The position numbers were made by a program, and so were the translations under genes. Shown here piece by piece: positions 59,893-64,000 of a stretch of DNA of 64,000 nt. Every line of letters begins with the position of its first letter. Position 1 is the stretch's first letter. The DNA is taken from assembly GCA_018873245.2 (NCBI GenBank), contig JAEMBT020000006.1, positions 7,151,855-7,215,854 on the forward strand. Direction: 5' to 3'. Below the pieces are notes generated by a model. That model did no database searches and was not told the DNA's origin. It saw only the letters and a list, made by a program, of their open reading frames with translations. The DNA comes from Archegozetes longisetosus. Taxonomy: Eukaryota > Arthropoda > Arachnida > Sarcoptiformes > Trhypochthoniidae.

Positions 59893-59894
<2 letters not shown>
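56481..59894. other. 5' flank of basonuclin, no gene recognised
   Basis: AT-rich 3.4 kb. A less AT-rich patch at about 57,060-57,260 contains GTCAGTCAGTCCG, and could be a second promoter or upstream exon, but nothing in it is recognisable as protein. Confidence 0.45.

Positions 59895-59960
<66 letters not shown>
59895..59960. repeat. (CT)n microsatellite, longest in window
   Basis: About 65 bp of CT repeat with one slip (CTTCTC) near its right end, about 4 kb upstream of the basonuclin start. Confidence 0.95.
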
Positions 59961-62900
59961 AAATAGTTCTATTTGACTGACAATGAAGAGTGAAAGCAGG
60001 AAGAGTTCTGAACACATCTATTCAAATGGTATGTCTTTCGAGTTAGACTCATATCAAAAGATGATTTGCTTGTCCTTAACATCCAAACCGCAGAGCAAAG
60101 AATGCTTGTTGTTGAAGATGCGGTCGATTACATATCTTTTCTGTGTCTCAACGACGAGATTGACTGAACATAGATATAGGTGAAGGACTAGGACTACGAC
60201 TGTCTATAACTATGGATATGTCTATGACTGACTAGAAGACACACAGAGAGCTCTTTCAGAGTAAACAGTTATCGTTTTCCATATGTTCCAATTTCTAGCA
60301 GTCATAATAACATTAACCGAAACAGGAATGTCCAAAAAGATATTCGATTCGCGATTGCAAATAGTTTGGTGATTGTCAAAAATATGCCTGAAAGTCTCGC
60401 ACGTCTGAACAGTCAAACCTTAAACGAACTCAAACTGCTCCTTCATTGCTCTTCATTAAGTTTGATGCGTTTAACTGTTTATGCCTTTAACTGTTTATGC
60501 ATTTAGCTCTCTGAGGACTCTACACTTTCATATTTGCCAAGCTGATCAATTCGACGACAGCCGATAGACTTGTGTCTTGTCATGAAATCATGAAAACGTT
60601 GCATCTCAAGAGGTTTGTCTTGTGGCAAATGTTATTCAGTCACGCTCTATATTTGTGGATAATGTGTGGAACCACTAAATGTTGCTTCGATGACACAATC
60701 CCTGGCGTACAATCTGTCTGATAACTAACGCGTAGATTGTTCACATTTATCAATAATTTATTGTGTATGTTATTCATTGATAACTTAGACAATAACACAT
60801 TTATTGGAATTAAGGACTACGACAAGTGATGTACAAATATATCAATGATGGCTTGGCCGCAAAATAGCGCTAATGTCACAATAATATTAATGTTTCGTTT
60901 GGTAACCCTTACTAAAGAGAGAGATACCTAACACGATAGAGAGTGAAAATTCCATTATCGCATTGAGAGCTTATACTTTCAAAGCTTACAGTTGGCACAC
61001 ATGCATTGTTGTATATAAAAAATTGTCTTATGACACTATTCCAATGGGTCTAATGCTTTCACTTTGGATCAATTTCATATTTTATACTCTCCTCCCTTAA
61101 TCCACACTCAAAGCGTCATTGAATTTTTCCAAATTAATCTAAGTCTACTTTTGTGTCTCTTATCACTTCATAGCATACTTTGACCAGAAAAATCTTCTTT
61201 CCTTCAGAAGATACACAAAGACAGAATTAACTTTTCCAGCTTTTTACTTCTGAACACTTTTCTATTAGTTCTTTCTTTAAAAATTCTTATATATCATTCA
61301 TTTGTCTTTAGTGCTTATAGAGTGTGAGCATCCGTATGATTATTCTTTAAATAAGTTCTGTTTATTCAGAATAAAAATTTGTTTTCATAATAAGTTTTAG
61401 TGAACATTTGCTTATTCGCACTTATTTTTAATTTGATTTAACAAAATCAATAATTTCAAAGTAGTCTTCAGACAAATATAAACTCGAAGGACATAAAAGA
61501 CTAGAATAATGAGAGCTTAAAGAATAAAATTTCGATTTTATACTTTCTATTTTGACTGAATTATTAAATCTAAAGCTGACTAATTATGCAATCCTAATAT
61601 TTAGTAATTTAGTTCATTAACTATAGTTGTCTCACTTAAACAAATCAAATCAATTGATTAGACAAAAGAACTGACAGTTTAAAAGCAAAACTTTTCTTTC
61701 AATTTGTGTTTCCTGAGAGAAACGTGAACACAATCGAAACGATGAAATCAATTTTAAAAATTAGTTTCAACAGAACCTGCGGCGCAAACGTCGATTTGGT
61801 GAAGTTAGAAAAACGTTAATGTCACAATAATTATTAAAATTACATTTATTGGAAGTGATGCATTGAAAATGTTTTATTGTTTTATATTGAATACAGTTGT
61901 GTTGTCATTAAAATGCAGTGCCATAAATGCCATATTTGTTGTGTTACATAAGCCCTAATTGAGCAAAACAATAGGCAAAATGTTTCATGTCAGTCAAAGT
62001 TTGCCAAATTAAAGCTAATTATCTATATACGTTTGGAGTCAATTGGCCTTCATAAGAGACATATAGACATATGACAATTAAGAGTTGACGGACTGCTCAA
62101 GTGTTCGTATGTGTGCCGATGTGTAATAGAAGATAAATACGATATAATATTCGCTAATACTATGGGTCACTGCTATAAAGTGCTATCTGTAATGTTATCC
62201 GGATTATAGATAAGACTTTATAGCGTTCTAAACACCTTATAGACTTTACGCACAAACACAACTGAACACAACAAGTTGAGTATAATATTAAGCACAAGTG
62301 TTACATATCCTCCATTAGCGCTCTGCATATGTCTGCGACACTTTCTGCACAATATGAGTCAAAGTGGCATTATTTCAGCTGTTCCGCAGAAATTAATGCT
62401 TTCTCTAATGACTCACGTAATGTGCTTTCGCCCGATTGCCAAAGCTCTCAATAAATCAATACACACTCAGAATATTTGTTACTTTCTGTATATTTAATTT
62501 GAACGCAATATCATTTTGCTTCCGTCAGTCCGCGTCACTCCACTTAATTCTTCATATGTCGACATCTGTGTCTCCCTTTCACATTATCGACAGTATAAGT
62601 CAATTCGAGTACATAACAGTTGTGTAACAATTATTGTTCTTTTTGGGGACAATTAGCATAAGATGGGATTAAAGGAAAGATCAATTGTAGGATTGGGATA
62701 ATGCGGTTTAATATACAATACTAGAGGTGATAAGTTGTAGTCTCCTATTGGATAAGTTGGTGCACATTGACATGTAAATACATTGACACATACATAGGCA
62801 TATGATACGTACATTTACACACATATACACACGTATATATAGTATGTTGAGTAGAGACAATTTTTAGCACGAAATATCATTTATGTAGTTTATATTGCGT

Positions 62901-64000
62901 TTAACTAACAAAATGCAAATTTGTTCTTAGAACCGAATTATACATATGTGTAAATGTGTATAATATGTCTCCATAGGAGCCAAAATAAAGAAATGTACAG
63001 TTGAGAACCAGGTGGTCCTCTTCTATGGCAAAAACAGACAGAGCAGACAGACTTCATAAATGCGTCAATGGGTTTTTGGTTGTTTATGAACACCTAAATC
63101 ATCAAATGTTCAGCTCATCCTAAATACTTGTATTTTTTCTGGTCATAACGCAATCAATACATGCACTGCAGTTGGTCTCTAAAAGTTTTCTTGTGATAAT
63201 TTGCAGTCAGGAAAGGGTTCTGTAATGTTGCTCTGTTTCATAGTTTAGTTTTTATTATGAAAGTGTAGCGGACTATTTGCGTGCAGCTATCAGTAAGGTC
63301 TGTAGGTATGATTTCGAGTCAGCCCATCATTGCTTCAGTCATTGCTGTCCCGACTCCAGAAACGATAATTAGTTTTTGTGCTGAGAGAACCAACAAAATG
63401 TTAAACTAGTCCTTATTTTTGGTCTTCACTGCTATAATCCTTTTCAGCTATTTAGCAATCTATTGGATTGAGACAAAGAAATGCCCGACAATAATAATAG
63501 GTTTTGAGCATGAAAGGCACTTTGGGAATGATAGGGTTGGACATGGATTTACGTTTATATAAAGCCTTCAAGAGAACCATAATTTACTACTAGTGCTTAA
63601 CTGTATTCTCAAGCTTACAGTCAGATATGTTTTAGTTAAATGACATTCACTAAATTTATGTAATTATTTGTTTTTCTGTTAATTTTAATATTTTTCTAAA
63701 CATATTTTCACCGCAGCCAAAGTCAAAGTTTGAGCTGAATTTAATAGCATTTTTATTGAGTTTAATTCCGTTTTAATCGAGTGAATCGAAAGTTAATTTT
63801 TGTTTTAAAGTAATAATTATCTAATTTTGATCATTAGATATTTGTGTGATATTAAAATTCTAACAAAGAGTTATGAGGCAATAGTGACTGGTTATTAATT
63901 ACTTGTCGGAATAAATTTTAATAAATATGCGACTTAGAGGTCAACTTTGAAACTCCCAGTTTTAAAGACCAAATAAATTAGTTCAACCACATAAATGTTA
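59961..64000. other. Right flank, no gene recognised
   Basis: About 4 kb, AT-rich. Apart from the hairpin at 62164-62234 and an ACATA/CATAT-rich patch near 62,760-62,840, I see no coding frame, RNA gene or mobile element. Confidence 0.45.
62164..62234. repeat. About 71-nt hairpin (copy 2 of the family)
   Basis: Left arm from 62164 and right arm from 62203 with a 9-nt loop (GTTATCCGG); about 19 of the inner 24 positions pair. 62176-62197 is identical over 22 nt to the reverse complement of 34121-34142 in copy 1. Confidence 0.65.

Noticed and set aside
1-64000. Virus-like, LTR or Polinton fossils and toxin genes
   Set aside because: No reverse transcriptase, integrase, capsid, envelope or polymerase motif and no long terminal repeats were recognised on either strand.

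Overview
The window is nuclear DNA of an animal, most likely an arthropod and perhaps a mite or other chelicerate. The reasons are spliced genes with GT-AG introns, an AT-rich background, typical metazoan proteins, and a full-length basonuclin with three zinc-finger pairs (Drosophila disco, from memory, is shorter). The exact taxon cannot be read from the sequence. No virus-like element, LTR element, intact transposon, rRNA, tRNA or CRISPR array was recognised.

Left third (1-18,380), compact housekeeping genes. In order: the 3' part of Vps18 (+), a starvin/BAG3 co-chaperone (-), the nonsense-mediated-decay helicase Upf1 (-), ribosomal protein S6 (-), the mitochondrial pentatricopeptide protein PTCD1 (+) and ribosomal protein S9 (-). 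Most introns here are short (55-311 bp; one in Vps18 is 767 bp). RpS6 and PTCD1 are divergent and share a 235-bp promoter interval. PTCD1 and RpS9 are convergent with almost touching poly(A) signals. Both ribosomal-protein genes have pyrimidine (TOP-like) tracts at their likely 5' ends. The starvin/BAG3 gene has a perfect heat-shock element just upstream of its start codon. As read here, Upf1 lacks one base in a conserved C-terminal segment.

Right two thirds (21,993-55,958), one large gene on the minus strand: a basonuclin (BNC2/disconnected family) zinc-finger transcription factor. Four coding exons join in phase to give 1,142 residues: 9 nt at 55,958, 103 nt at 49,126, 239 nt at 30,153 and 3,078 nt at 25,070. 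Introns of about 6.8, 18.9 and 4.8 kb separate them. Almost all the DNA from 25 to 56 kb is therefore intron. It holds microsatellites ((CT)n/(GA)n), several degenerate minisatellites, short hairpins and a few less AT-rich islands, but no further gene that I can support. A CCAAT box at 56,252-56,262 marks the probable promoter. The last 8 kb is 5' flank with no recognised gene.

The best leads are: (1) the reconstructed 34-kb basonuclin gene with its three-codon first exon and a possible alternative N-terminus; (2) two related 75-81-nt hairpins (34.1 and 62.2 kb) sharing an identical 22-nt arm segment; (3) the heat-shock element plus TATA arrangement at the starvin/BAG3 start; (4) the one-base frame break in Upf1; and (5) a six-codon upstream ORF whose stop overlaps the RpS9 start codon.
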